A DNA stretch of 45,072 nucleotides from Streptomyces sp. E2N166. GTDB taxonomy: Bacteria; Actinomycetota; Actinomycetes; Streptomycetales; Streptomycetaceae. The translations under genes were made by a program, and so were the position numbers. This document shows positions 27,556-36,275 of the stretch, in pieces. The stretch's first letter is position 1. Each line of letters starts with the position of its first letter. The DNA lies in assembly GCF_003671715.1 (NCBI RefSeq), contig NZ_RAIF01000025.1, forward strand, positions 448,246 to 493,317, in the 5' to 3' direction. The notes beneath the pieces were generated by a model. That model was not told the origin of the DNA and searched no databases. It was given only the letters and a program-made list of their open reading frames with translations.

Positions 27556-30120
27556 TCACGCCGTGATCTCCACCCCGTTCGGCACGTTCCGCACCCGCGG
27601 CAGGCGGGGATTGACCCGCAGCACCCGCAGCCGGGGGAAGCCGGACAGCCAGGAGACGTCCGTGTCGGGCAGCTCCGCGTTGAGCCAGAGGTGGGTCAGC
27701 TGATCGGGGGCCAGTCCCGCCAGCAGTTCCTCGGCGCGCATCACGCCGGCCACCTGGATGCGCGGGCGCCCGCCGAGTTCGCGCAGCGCCGCCAGTTCGG
27801 TGGTGTCGGCGACGGGGAAGTAGAGGCCGTCCGGGTCCAGGTGGGCGATGATCTCGTGGGCGTACCGCTCGGTGTCGAAGTGCCGCCAGCCCCGCGCGAG
27901 TTCGGCGCGAACCGGCAGGGCGGAGCGGGAGCGGAGGCGGACCAGGTAGTCGATGGCGGCGTCGTCCTGGACCCGGGTGGCGGTGATGGCGAGCAGCAGC
28001 GCCTGCCGGTCGTCGGGGACCTGCCCCGGGTCGGGCAGCAGCTCCAGGACGATGGGGCCGACCCAGCCCAGCCCGCGGGCGGCCGGCTCGGTCGTGGGGC
28101 GCACCAGGTTCTTCGTACGGTCGTGGACGAGCCGCTGGACGGCCGGGTCGAGTTCGGTGACGTGCTCCAGACAGGCCGCGGCCATCAGCCGGCGGTGGTT
28201 GATCTGCGGGCGGCGCAGTCCGGGAGCCGCAGCCAGGAGCCGCTCCAGGAACTGGGAGCACTCCTCGGGGCGGGCGTGGGCGGCGGCCATGCGGATGACC
28301 TCCTCCCACTCGGACCGGTGGGCGCGGTCCACCAGAGTGGGGAACCGTCCGCGCGCCACGATCTCCTTGGCGGCCAGGTAGTCCTGGAAGGTGCGGTGGA
28401 CGAAGTCGACCGACTCGCCGGACCGTTCGCGCAGCAGGCCGGTGCGGTGCAGCAGATGGCGGAAGATCTTCGCGCCGTCCCCCTGCGCACGGGCGGCGGG
28501 CATGGCGGGCAGCGCGGCGTCCAGGATGCCGACCGCCCGCTCGCGCGTCAGCTCGGAGGCGTCCTCCTCCAGCATCGCGTGGGCCAGCTTCTGGAGCAGC
28601 CGTTCCCGGGTGCTCTGCTGGAGCCGCACGTCGTCGGCGTACAGCACGTCCCGTTCGGGGTCGCGGCGCTGGAGCAGCATCTCCAGGGCGGCGTCGTAGA
28701 GCTCCTTGCGGCCGCTGGGGAGGGAGCCGGCGCGGTCCCGGTTCAGGGCACATATCAGGCCGCACATCAGGGGGTTGGTGGCGAGCTGGCGCAGCTCGCG
28801 GTAGATCCGTACGGAGTGCAGCAGCCGCTGCTCGTACTCGTCCAGTGCGCCGAGCTCCCGCGGCCCGGTCGAGCGGCTCCGCTCGTCCAGCCGGGCCGCC
28901 GAGTGCCAGTCCCGGATGAACCGCGTCACCTGGTCCCGCGACATCGGCGCGAGGGACAGCTCCACGAAGTCCTCCTCGGCCAGCCCGCCCCCCGAGAGCC
29001 AGCCGTCCGACACGGCGGAGGGCCGGGAGGTGACCAGGCAGGCGTTGCCGGAGAAGACGCGCAGCAGCCGACGGAGCCGGTCGCGCAGTTCGCCGCGCGT
29101 CTTCTCCGGGGCTTCGTCGATGCCGTCGACGAGCAGCAGGGCACGGCCCGCGAGCAGGGTGCGCACCACCCACCCCTCCGGCGCCCGGTCGGCCAGCGGG
29201 TGCCGGACCGCGTGCAGGAAGTCGTCCGGTGCGGGGAAGCCCTCGCGGGCGAAGCGGCGTACGGGCAGGACGAAGGGGACCCGGGGGCCCTGGCGGGCGG
29301 CGGCCACGGCCAGCCACTGGACCAGGGTCGTCTTGCCGGACCCCGCGCCGCCGCGCAGCAGGACGCGTTCGTGGTCCTCCAGGGCGCGGTCCGCGAGCAG
29401 CACGGTGCGCTGCTCGTCCTCCGCGCCGCCGCTGCGCTCCTCCGCCTCCAGGCTCAAGTAGGTCTCCTCCAGCGGCCAACGGTCCGGGGCGTTGGGGAAG
29501 TCCACGCCGACGATGGTCAGCCAGCCGTGCCGCCGGGCCACCCACTGGGCGTACTCGGCCTCGAACACCGCGTCCTCCTGAGACCGTTCGGGCTGCCGGG
29601 CCGCCGCCTCCGCGTCGCCCAGGTCGACGAGCTGGGCGATCCGGCCGGCCCGCCCCGCCAGGTGGCGCTGGAGATAGGGGGAGCGCCGCACCAGATGGTG
29701 CAGGACGTGCAGGCACACGGAGACCAGCAGCGCGTCGTGGAACCAGGCGGCGTCCGGCGACAGTTCCCGGTCCGCGCCCTGCACCGCGCCCCGCAGCCGC
29801 CGCGCGTAGTCCTGCGGGCCGAGCCGTACGGCGTCGGCGTCGGTGATGTCGACCTCGGCGACCGCGAGGAGGGTGCGGGCCAGGACGTCGACGACCGGGG
29901 CCAGTTCCGCGGTGGGCGCGGCGTGCCGCTCGGCGGCGAGGTGGACCAGGTCGGCGGCGGTGCGGTGGACGTCGTCCGGGGTGGCGGGCGCGTCCCGGCC
30001 GTGCCAGGTGACGAGGCCGGGGACCGGTTCGGAGAACACGGGAGGCCGGACGGGGTCGCGGAAGAGCCTGCGGACGAGAGGGGCGGCGAGACGGGAGGGG
30101 GTGCGGACGGCGGGATCCAT
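27556..30120 (-). CDS. NACHT-domain STAND NTPase (paralogue 2)
   Basis: An 854-aa paralogue. The N-terminal helical domain (1-240) is the most diverged of the three (SRLAAPLVRRLFRDPVRPPV). NACHT: Walker A GGAGSGKTT (257-265), Walker B ALLLVDGIDEA (327-337), sensor TSRPSAV. The conserved ATNPLMCGLICALNRDR and FVHRTFQDYL segments follow. The C-terminal sensor is short: helical repeats then only about three leucine-rich strands (LTHLWLNAELPDTDVSWLSG, FPRLRVLRVNPRLPRV). It starts 9 bp after the stop of paralogue 3, so those two are co-transcribed and perhaps form mixed assemblies. The ligand is unknown. Confidence 0.87.
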   Translation of the reverse strand: MDPAVRTPSRLAAPLVRRLFRDPVRPPVFSEPVPGLVTWHGRDAPATPDDVHRTAADLVHLAAERHAAPTAELAPVVDVLARTLLAVAEVDITDADAVRLGPQDYARRLRGAVQGADRELSPDAAWFHDALLVSVCLHVLHHLVRRSPYLQRHLAGRAGRIAQLVDLGDAEAAARQPERSQEDAVFEAEYAQWVARRHGWLTIVGVDFPNAPDRWPLEETYLSLEAEERSGGAEDEQRTVLLADRALEDHERVLLRGGAGSGKTTLVQWLAVAAARQGPRVPFVLPVRRFAREGFPAPDDFLHAVRHPLADRAPEGWVVRTLLAGRALLLVDGIDEAPEKTRGELRDRLRRLLRVFSGNACLVTSRPSAVSDGWLSGGGLAEEDFVELSLAPMSRDQVTRFIRDWHSAARLDERSRSTGPRELGALDEYEQRLLHSVRIYRELRQLATNPLMCGLICALNRDRAGSLPSGRKELYDAALEMLLQRRDPERDVLYADDVRLQQSTRERLLQKLAHAMLEEDASELTRERAVGILDAALPAMPAARAQGDGAKIFRHLLHRTGLLRERSGESVDFVHRTFQDYLAAKEIVARGRFPTLVDRAHRSEWEEVIRMAAAHARPEECSQFLERLLAAAPGLRRPQINHRRLMAAACLEHVTELDPAVQRLVHDRTKNLVRPTTEPAARGLGWVGPIVLELLPDPGQVPDDRQALLLAITATRVQDDAAIDYLVRLRSRSALPVRAELARGWRHFDTERYAHEIIAHLDPDGLYFPVADTTELAALRELGGRPRIQVAGVMRAEELLAGLAPDQLTHLWLNAELPDTDVSWLSGFPRLRVLRVNPRLPRVRNVPNGVEITA

Positions 30121-30129
30121 GGATACGGC

Positions 30130-32706
30130 TTACCCCTGGGGTCGGGAGAACGAGTCGGATGCGGGGAGCTGGACCACCACTCCGTCCGGTACCTGCCGGG
30201 TCACGGCCGGGTCCGTGTCCATCAGCACGGTCACGGAGCGCAGACCGGGAAAGGCCGAGAGCCAGGCCAGCCCCTCCACCGGATGCGCCGCGTCCAGCGT
30301 CAGGTGGACGAGGCGCTCCGCGACGATCAGTTCGGTCAGGTCGTCGACGCGGTACGCGCCGCGGACATGGACGTGTTCCCAGCCGCCGAGTGAGCGCAGC
30401 GTGCGCAGGTCGTCGGCCGTGGACACGCCGACGGCCCACTGGCGCGGCACATGGGCGAGGATCTCGTGGGCGTACCGTTCCCGGTCGAACAGGTGCCAGG
30501 CGCCGGCGAGGGCCTGCTGCACACCGGAGCCGTGGTGATCGCGGAAACGGCACAGGAACCGGAGCGCCGCCTCGCTGCCCACGCCCACCGCCGTGTGCAC
30601 CACGCGGGCCGCCGCGCGGGGATCGACCTCCTCCGGTCCCGGCAGCAGGCCCAGTACCAGATCGCCCCCGGCGCGCGCCAGCTCCTGCGCCGCGTCGAAG
30701 GTCGCCGGCGGTATGTGCGTCCGCAGCCCGTCCTCCACCCGCTTGCGCACCCCGGGTTCGGCTTCCGCCACGTACCGCAGCCCCGCGGCCGCCAGCAGGG
30801 TGCCGCGGGCGTGGCCCGAGTCCGCGAGCCGGCGCAGGATGTACTCCGCTTCCCTGGGCCGGGCGTGCGCGAGGGCGAGCAGGACGACGTCCTCCCAGTC
30901 GTCCAGCTCCGCGTGGTTGACCAGCAGGTCGAAGTCCATCTCCTGCACGGCCAGCCGGGCACCGAGATAGTCCCGGAAGGTGCGGTGGAGGAAGTCCACC
31001 CGCCCCTCGGCGGGCTCGCGCAGCAGCCCGGAGCGCAGCAGCAGCGCGCGGTAGACCTCCTCGTGGCCGGTGTCCGCCAGGTTCAGCGCGGGCAGCGCCC
31101 GGCCGATGATCTGGTGGGCCTCGGCCCGGTCCATCTCCTGGCGGCCGTTGCGGATCAGCCACCACGCCAGCTTCTGCAGCAGCTGCACCTGGACCGCGTA
31201 CGGCAGCCGTGCCCCGTCGGGGCCGTGCAGCTCCCGCTCCCGGTCCCGGCGTTCCAGGAGCATGGTCAGGGCGGCCTCGTACAGGGACCTGCGGTCCTGC
31301 GGCAGGAAGCCGCGCCGGTCGCGGTGCAGGGCGCACAGCATGCCGCACATCAGTGGATTGGTGGCCAGCCTGTTCAGCTCGGACGTGGTCCGCACGGACC
31401 GCAGCAGCGACTCGCCGGTGGCGGGGTCCGCGCCTGCCGCGCGGTGCCAGCGCCGTACGAAGGTGGCGACGTCGTCCTGGGACATCCGGGCGAGCGCGCG
31501 CTCACCGAATCCCTCGGCGGCCAGCCAGTCCTCCGGCACGGCCGAGGGGCGGGAGGTGACCAGCCACAGGTTCCCGGGGAAGGCCCGCACCAGCTCGCGC
31601 AGCCACCGCCGGGCGGCGGCGCGGCGGTCGCCGGCGATCTCGTCGATGCCGTCGACGAGCAGCACCCCGCGCCGGGCGCGCAGGACGCGCTCCACCCACC
31701 CCGGCGGCTGCTCCCCGGCGACGGGACAGCCGACCGCCCGCAGGAAGTCGCCGGGGAAGGGCAGCTCGGCCCCCGGCCGGACGATCCGGCGCATCGGCAG
31801 CACGAACGGGACCCGTCCGATGAGGTGGGTCAGCCCGTGGTCGTAGGCGCGGCTCGCCGCCGTGACCGCCAGCCACTGCACGAGCGTGGTCTTGCCCGAG
31901 CCGGCGACGCCACGGAGGAACACCTGGTCATGCCCGGCGAGCACCTGCTCGGCGGCGACGGCCGAGTACTCCGCGTCCCGGCGTCCGTCCTGCGGCCGGG
32001 TCGCCTCCAGGCTCAGGTACGCCGTGTCCAGCGGCCACTCACGGGTCCCGGCGTCCAGTCCGTAGATGGTGAGCGTGCCGTACCGGTCGGCGATGTGGTC
32101 CGCGTAACACTCCTCGAACCCGGCGTCCTCGGCCGACTGGGACGGCAGGCGTTCCAGGAGTACGTCGACGGCCTGGACCAGCCGGGCCAGTTGCCGGGTC
32201 TGGACGGTCTGCTGGCGGGCGACGTAGGTGGAGCGCTGGGTGAGGAAGTTCAGGATGTGCAGCGAGGCGGTGTGCAGCAGCCGCTCGTACAGCAGCAGGC
32301 CGCCCTCGTCCAGGCCGTACGGGGACAGCGGCACGTTCGTACGCAGCTCGCGGGCGAAGCGGTCCGGTCCGAGTCCGACGGCCTCGTAGTCCTCGATGGT
32401 GATCTCGCCGAGCCGGGCGAGGGTGCGGGCCAGGGCGTCCTTGACCGCCGTCGCGTCGGCGGCGTCGACGGGCCGCTCCCGCGGGCCGGTCGCCGCGAGC
32501 GCCCTGCGGACCAGCTCCGCGGCGACCTTGTCGACGTCCCCGGGCGTGACGCTCCGCTTCTCGCTCCGGAAGGAGACCAGCGCGGATATCCGCACCGGCC
32601 GGTCGACGAGCCCGGCCCCCGGCCCGTCCCGGACGAAGAGTCTGCGGACGAGTGGAGCGACCGCGCTGGACGCGACACGGGCCCCGAGTGCTGTGACGTC
32701 GACCAT
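30130..32706 (-). CDS. NACHT-domain STAND NTPase (paralogue 3, first gene of the array)
   Basis: An 858-aa paralogue, close to paralogue 1 at the N-terminus (VASSAVAPLVRRLFVRDGPG, then AGLVDRPVRI). NACHT: Walker A GVAGSGKTT (266-274), Walker B GVLLVDGIDEI (347-357), sensor TSRPSAV (385-391), then ATNPLMCGMLCALHRDRRG. The C-terminus (about 590-858) is helical repeats plus a short leucine-rich end (ERLVHLTLDAAHPVEGLAWL, LRSVTVLMDTDP). The ATG at 32706 has a TAGGCT -10 box 6 nt upstream and no ribosome binding site, so the array is probably led by a leaderless transcript. Confidence 0.88.
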   Translation of the reverse strand: MVDVTALGARVASSAVAPLVRRLFVRDGPGAGLVDRPVRISALVSFRSEKRSVTPGDVDKVAAELVRRALAATGPRERPVDAADATAVKDALARTLARLGEITIEDYEAVGLGPDRFARELRTNVPLSPYGLDEGGLLLYERLLHTASLHILNFLTQRSTYVARQQTVQTRQLARLVQAVDVLLERLPSQSAEDAGFEECYADHIADRYGTLTIYGLDAGTREWPLDTAYLSLEATRPQDGRRDAEYSAVAAEQVLAGHDQVFLRGVAGSGKTTLVQWLAVTAASRAYDHGLTHLIGRVPFVLPMRRIVRPGAELPFPGDFLRAVGCPVAGEQPPGWVERVLRARRGVLLVDGIDEIAGDRRAAARRWLRELVRAFPGNLWLVTSRPSAVPEDWLAAEGFGERALARMSQDDVATFVRRWHRAAGADPATGESLLRSVRTTSELNRLATNPLMCGMLCALHRDRRGFLPQDRRSLYEAALTMLLERRDRERELHGPDGARLPYAVQVQLLQKLAWWLIRNGRQEMDRAEAHQIIGRALPALNLADTGHEEVYRALLLRSGLLREPAEGRVDFLHRTFRDYLGARLAVQEMDFDLLVNHAELDDWEDVVLLALAHARPREAEYILRRLADSGHARGTLLAAAGLRYVAEAEPGVRKRVEDGLRTHIPPATFDAAQELARAGGDLVLGLLPGPEEVDPRAAARVVHTAVGVGSEAALRFLCRFRDHHGSGVQQALAGAWHLFDRERYAHEILAHVPRQWAVGVSTADDLRTLRSLGGWEHVHVRGAYRVDDLTELIVAERLVHLTLDAAHPVEGLAWLSAFPGLRSVTVLMDTDPAVTRQVPDGVVVQLPASDSFSRPQG

Positions 32707-33105
32707 GTTCCGAGCCTAGGTGAACGCCCTTGCGAGGGGGGCGGGTTAGCCGGGACGGGAGTAGCCCCCGTCACATTCACCGGGCCTTCGATCATGGGCG
32801 CCGGTGACATGCCGCACAGGCGATTCGGCCTGTACTACGAGGAATAGTGGAAGCCGCAAGAACTACGAAAACGGACACATCGGGCCAGAGTGGTGGTCGG
32901 TTTCCGGGGCTCTGAGCTGGTTTTGTCCCGAATGAGGGCTCTGTCGAGACTCGTGAAGTTTCGGGCTGAAGTACTAAATAGCGTCGTAGATCACACCTTT
33001 GTGCGGTTCGGGCCCGCCGGGTTACCAAGGTGGAGCCCGCCCGACGAGCGCCCTGTGCGTCCCGCCGGAGGGGCTTTCCTCTGCACCCGTCCCCATGAGG
33101 TTCGA
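32707..33105. other. 399-bp divergent region between the NACHT array and the M23 peptidase gene
   Basis: No gene is supported. It holds the NACHT-array promoter at its left edge (32713-32718) and A/T-richer stretches near 32830-32880 and 32950-33000 that probably include the peptidase promoter. The sequence from 33000 on is GC-rich leader with a small gagg-ggcttt-cctc hairpin. I looked for the ydaO (c-di-AMP) riboswitch known before some Streptomyces cell-wall hydrolase genes and did not find its core motifs. Confidence 0.5.
32713..32718 (-). promoter_or_regulatory. -10 box (TAGGCT) of the NACHT array, leaderless type
   Basis: On the minus strand TAGGCT is followed by CGGAAC and then the ATG at 32706. 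A good -35 is not evident. Confidence 0.5.
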
Positions 33106-33783
33106 ATGTTCCCGCGTGTCACGTCCCGTTCTTCCCGTACGACCATCCGCACCCGCGCCGCGGTGATGGCCGCAGGCCTTGGAGCCTCGGTCGCACTGGG
33201 AGCCGGGGTCGCGGCCGCCACCGGCACCACGGCGGCTTCCAGCACCTCCACCGCCGCGAGCGCAGTCGAGGCCCAGGCCGCGGCGCAGGCCAAGGCGGCG
33301 AAGGCCGAGAAGGCCGGCGCGAAGACCGTCGCCGCCAAGAAGACGGCCACCAAGAAGAAGGCCGCCTCCTGGGTGGACCCGGTCAAGAAGTACAAGCTGA
33401 CCGCGAGCTTCGCCCAGAACGGCGGCATGTGGGCCTCCAAGCACAGCGGCCAGGACTTCGCCGTGCCGATCGGCACCAACGTCGTCGCCACGCACGGCGG
33501 CACCGTCGTCAAGGCCGGTGGCAACGGCGCCGGTGACGGCCCCGCCTACGGCAACGCGATCGTCATCAAGCACGGCAACGGCACGTACTCCCAGTACGCG
33601 CACCTGTCCAAGATCAACGTGAAGGCCGGCCAGATCGTGAAGACCGGCCAGTCCATCGCCAAGTCCGGCAACACCGGCAACTCCAGCGGCCCGCACCTGC
33701 ACTTCGAGATCCGTACGACCCCGAACTACGGCTCGGCCGTCGACCCGGTCTCCTTCCTGCGCGCCAAGGGCGTGACCGTCTGA
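33106..33783 (+). CDS. secreted M23-family (LytM-type) peptidase
   Basis: A 225-aa exported protein. The N-terminus (MFPRVTSRSSRTTIRTRAAV, then MAAGLGASVALGAGVAAATG) is a signal peptide; an Ala/Lys-rich helix (about 50-88, AQAKAAKAEKAGAK) follows and may bind the wall. The M23 domain (about 90-225) has zinc ligands H113 and D117 in HSGQD and H199 in GPHLHFE, plus H166 and H197 for catalysis. Such enzymes cut peptide cross-links of peptidoglycan. ATG at 33106 with a weak GAGG 5 nt upstream. It is not in an operon with its neighbours. Confidence 0.94.
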   Translation: MFPRVTSRSSRTTIRTRAAVMAAGLGASVALGAGVAAATGTTAASSTSTAASAVEAQAAAQAKAAKAEKAGAKTVAAKKTATKKKAASWVDPVKKYKLTASFAQNGGMWASKHSGQDFAVPIGTNVVATHGGTVVKAGGNGAGDGPAYGNAIVIKHGNGTYSQYAHLSKINVKAGQIVKTGQSIAKSGNTGNSSGPHLHFEIRTTPNYGSAVDPVSFLRAKGVTV

Positions 33784-33792
33784 GGAGCAGGG

Positions 33793-34392
33793 CTACGCGC
33801 CCGATGAGCCCCGGTGCGCCTGGGTGACCAGATCGGTGGCGACCTCGAGAACAGCCGCGCGCTGTTCCTCGGGGTCGCCTTCGAGGTCGCTGAGGACGAA
33901 CATCCCGGCGTGCAGCGTGAACAGCGCACTGACGCAGCGGACCTGGTCGACCAGGTCCGCTTCCGGGTCGATGAGGCTGTCGCGCAGGCCGAGCATGCGG
34001 GTCTTGAACATCTCGCCGATGCGCAGGTCCCGCACCGTCGCCTGGTTCTCCTGCATGAAGCGGAACAGCGGCGCCGCGCCCGCCAGCGCCTCGCTGTAGC
34101 GGCGGATGATCTCCTGTTTGGTCTCCAGGGTGTGCGGCTGCTCACGCGCCCACGCGATCAGGTCCTCCATGGGCCGTGAGAGATCCTCGAAGATGCCGAC
34201 GAGGATCTCTTCCTTGGTCTTGAAGTGGTAGTAGAGCGCGGCCTTGGTGACGTCCAGGCTCTCGGCGATCTCGCGCAGCGAGGTCTTCTCGTACCCCTGC
34301 TCGGCGAAGAGTTCGAGTGCCACGTCCTGGATGCGCTGGCGGGTGTTCCCGCGGCGTCGCTGCTGCTTGGTGCCGTCCATCGTGCCGCCCAT
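33793..34392 (-). CDS. TetR-family repressor, divergent from an MFS exporter
   Basis: A 199-aa TetR protein. Helix-turn-helix at about 15-60: TRQRIQDVALELFAEQGYEK, then TSLREIAESLDVTKAALYYHFKTK. The remainder is the helical ligand-binding domain. Two ATGs (34392, and 34380 four codons later) follow twin AGGAGG sequences; I use the first. It lies 149 bp from the MFS gene with two matching operator-like sites between, so it very likely represses the exporter and itself and is released by an exported compound. Confidence 0.92.
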   Translation of the reverse strand: MGGTMDGTKQQRRRGNTRQRIQDVALELFAEQGYEKTSLREIAESLDVTKAALYYHFKTKEEILVGIFEDLSRPMEDLIAWAREQPHTLETKQEIIRRYSEALAGAAPLFRFMQENQATVRDLRIGEMFKTRMLGLRDSLIDPEADLVDQVRCVSALFTLHAGMFVLSDLEGDPEEQRAAVLEVATDLVTQAHRGSSGA

Positions 34393-34430
34393 CCTCCTAC
34401 GCACCTCCTGTTCCGCGCACTTTCCGAAAA

Positions 34431-34452
34431 ACTTACTTGACGACCGGCTAGT
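34431..34452 (-). promoter_or_regulatory. TetR operator copy 1
   Basis: On the minus strand this 22-bp site ends in CAAGTAAGT and matches operator copy 2 (34481-34502, plus strand) at 18 of 22 positions. It is near the tetR start. Confidence 0.65.
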
Positions 34453-34480
34453 TACGCGTCTACCTTCCCGAGTGTAGTCA

Positions 34481-34502
34481 GCTTGCCGGGCGGCAAGTAA
34501 GT
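34481..34502 (+). promoter_or_regulatory. TetR operator copy 2
   Basis: Contains the palindrome CTTGCC-GGGC-GGCAAG (34482-34497) and ends in CAAGTAAGT. It faces copy 1 in the opposite direction, about 40 bp before the MFS start, fitting independent control of both divergent promoters. Confidence 0.65.
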
Positions 34503-34541
34503 GGGCGAGTGGAACAGCGGGCAGCTGGGGGAGTGGGAGCG

Positions 34542-36161
34542 ATGGCGGACACACCGGGAGCGGGCGCTGACGCGCCGGGAGTACAAGCCGGCGAGGCCGG
34601 CGGCAAGCAGCCGAGGAGCGTACGGGTCGTCCTGCTCGCGCTCATGATCGCGATGATGCTCGCGATGCTCGACAACATGATCATCGGCACCGCGATGCCG
34701 ACGATCGTGGGCGAGCTGGGCGGCCTGGAGCACCTCTCCTGGGTCGTCACCGCCTACACTCTCGCGACCGCGGCCTCCACCCCCCTCTGGGGCAAGATCG
34801 GCGACATGTACGGGCGCAAGGGCTCGTTCATGACGTCGATCGTGATCTTCCTGATCGGCTCGGCGCTCAGCGGCATGGCCCAGGACATGGGCCAGCTCAT
34901 CGGCTTCCGCGCCGTCCAGGGCCTCGGTGCCGGCGGTCTGATGGTCGGCGTCATGGCCATCATCGGCGACCTGATACCGCCGCGGGAGCGCGGCAAGTAC
35001 CAGGGCATGATGGCCGGCGTCATGGCGCTGGCGATGATCGGCGGACCGCTGGTCGGCGGCACCATCACCGACCACTGGGGCTGGCGCTGGTCCTTCTACA
35101 TCAACATCCCGCTCGGCGCGGTCGCGCTGGTCGCCGTCAGCGCCGTACTGCACCTGCCGAGGAAGCGCAGCCAGGCGCGCATCGACTACCTGGGCGCCGC
35201 GCTGCTGACCGTCGGCATCACCGCGATCGTGCTCGTCACCACCTGGGGCGGCACCGAGTACGCCTGGACCTCCGTGCGGATCATGGAGCTGATCGGCATC
35301 GGCGTCGCCGCGCTGGTCGGGTTCGTGTTCTGGCAGACCCGGGCCGCCGAGCCGATCATGCCGCTGCACATCTTCCGCAGCCGCAACTTCACGCTGATGT
35401 CCCTCATCGGCTTCATCGTCGGCTTCGTGATGTTCGGCGCCACCCTCTTCCTGCCGCTGTACCAGCAGGCGGTGCAGGGCGCGTCCGCGACCAACTCCGG
35501 GCTGCTGCTCCTGCCGCTGCTGGGCGCGATGCTCGTCACGTCGATGGTCGCGGGGCGGGTGACGACCAACACTGGCCGCTACAAGATCTTCCCGGTGGCC
35601 GGCGGCGCCCTGATGACCGTCGGGCTGTACCTGTTGTCGCTGATGGACACCGACACCAGCCGCTTCACCTCCGGGGTGTACATGGCCGTCGTCGGTCTCG
35701 GCATGGGCTGCCTGATGCAGATCACCATGCTGGTGGCGCAGAACAGCGTGGAGATGAAGGACATGGGCGTCGCGTCCTCCTCCACCACCCTCTTCCGCAC
35801 CCTCGGCTCCTCCTTCGGCGTGGCGATCATGGGTGCCCTGTTCAACCACCGGGTCCAGGACGTCATGGCGGAGAAGACCGGGGCGCTGGGCTCCGAGGTC
35901 ACCGAGCAGTCGGCGCAGCTGGACGCGGCGAGCCTGGCCAAGCTGCCGGAGGCGGCGCGCGTGGCGTACCAGGACGCGGTCTCCTCCGGCACCCACGGCG
36001 CGTTCCTGCTCGGCGCCCTGGTGGCGGTGGTCGCCCTGGTCGCGGCGGTCTTCGTCAAGGAGGTCCCGCTGAAGGGGGCGGGCCCGAAGGCGGCCGACGC
36101 CCCGGCCGACGGCGACGGCGACACGGCCACGGGGAAGGCGCCGGTGACCGAGGCGGTCTGA
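34542..36161 (+). CDS. MFS transporter, DHA2 (14-TM) drug efflux type
   Basis: A 539-aa proton-coupled exporter of the DHA2/EmrB-QacA group. A short polar N-terminus is followed by 14 hydrophobic segments; motif A is GKIGDMYGRKGSF, motif C-like GPLVGGTITD, and motif D1 LDNMIIGTAMPTIVGEL lies in the first helix. The C-terminal tail is acidic (ADAPADGDGDTATGK). It probably exports an amphipathic or antibiotic-like compound. ATG at 34542 has GGGGGAG 8 nt upstream; an earlier in-frame GTG at 34509 lacks a site. Controlled by the divergent TetR gene. Confidence 0.95.
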   Translation: MADTPGAGADAPGVQAGEAGGKQPRSVRVVLLALMIAMMLAMLDNMIIGTAMPTIVGELGGLEHLSWVVTAYTLATAASTPLWGKIGDMYGRKGSFMTSIVIFLIGSALSGMAQDMGQLIGFRAVQGLGAGGLMVGVMAIIGDLIPPRERGKYQGMMAGVMALAMIGGPLVGGTITDHWGWRWSFYINIPLGAVALVAVSAVLHLPRKRSQARIDYLGAALLTVGITAIVLVTTWGGTEYAWTSVRIMELIGIGVAALVGFVFWQTRAAEPIMPLHIFRSRNFTLMSLIGFIVGFVMFGATLFLPLYQQAVQGASATNSGLLLLPLLGAMLVTSMVAGRVTTNTGRYKIFPVAGGALMTVGLYLLSLMDTDTSRFTSGVYMAVVGLGMGCLMQITMLVAQNSVEMKDMGVASSSTTLFRTLGSSFGVAIMGALFNHRVQDVMAEKTGALGSEVTEQSAQLDAASLAKLPEAARVAYQDAVSSGTHGAFLLGALVAVVALVAAVFVKEVPLKGAGPKAADAPADGDGDTATGKAPVTEAV

Positions 36162-36193
36162 CCATGGGCGGCGGCCCGGTGTCCGCCGCTCGC

Positions 36194-36238
36194 CGACGAG
36201 GCCTCCGGGTGGGTTTCGGCCGCCCGGGGGCCTCGTCG
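36194..36238. terminator. bidirectional terminator after the MFS gene
   Basis: A 16-bp stem (36194-36209 with 36223-36238, one G-U pair) with a 13-nt loop lies between the MFS stop and the convergent ATPase gene. No T-run follows, so it is a GC-type Streptomyces terminator. Confidence 0.75.
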
Positions 36239-36275
36239 TGTCCGCCATTCTCGGCTGCCGGCCCAGGGCCGTGTC

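Noticed and set aside
23663..32706. The NACHT array as a recently acquired island
   Set aside because: I see no integrase, direct repeats, tRNA or A/T-rich composition at the edges. G+C and codon use look like the neighbours, so recent transfer is not supported by sequence alone.
23663..32706. Nuclease, TIR or protease effector domain at the N-termini of the NACHT proteins
   Set aside because: Residues 1-230 are helical with no PD-(D/E)XK, TIR, caspase or peptidase motif that I can see. The effector action remains unknown.
32707..33105. Possible ydaO (c-di-AMP) riboswitch before the M23 peptidase gene
   Set aside because: These riboswitches precede several Streptomyces wall-hydrolase genes, but the conserved core (for example the GGGGUGAA-type segment) is not found here.
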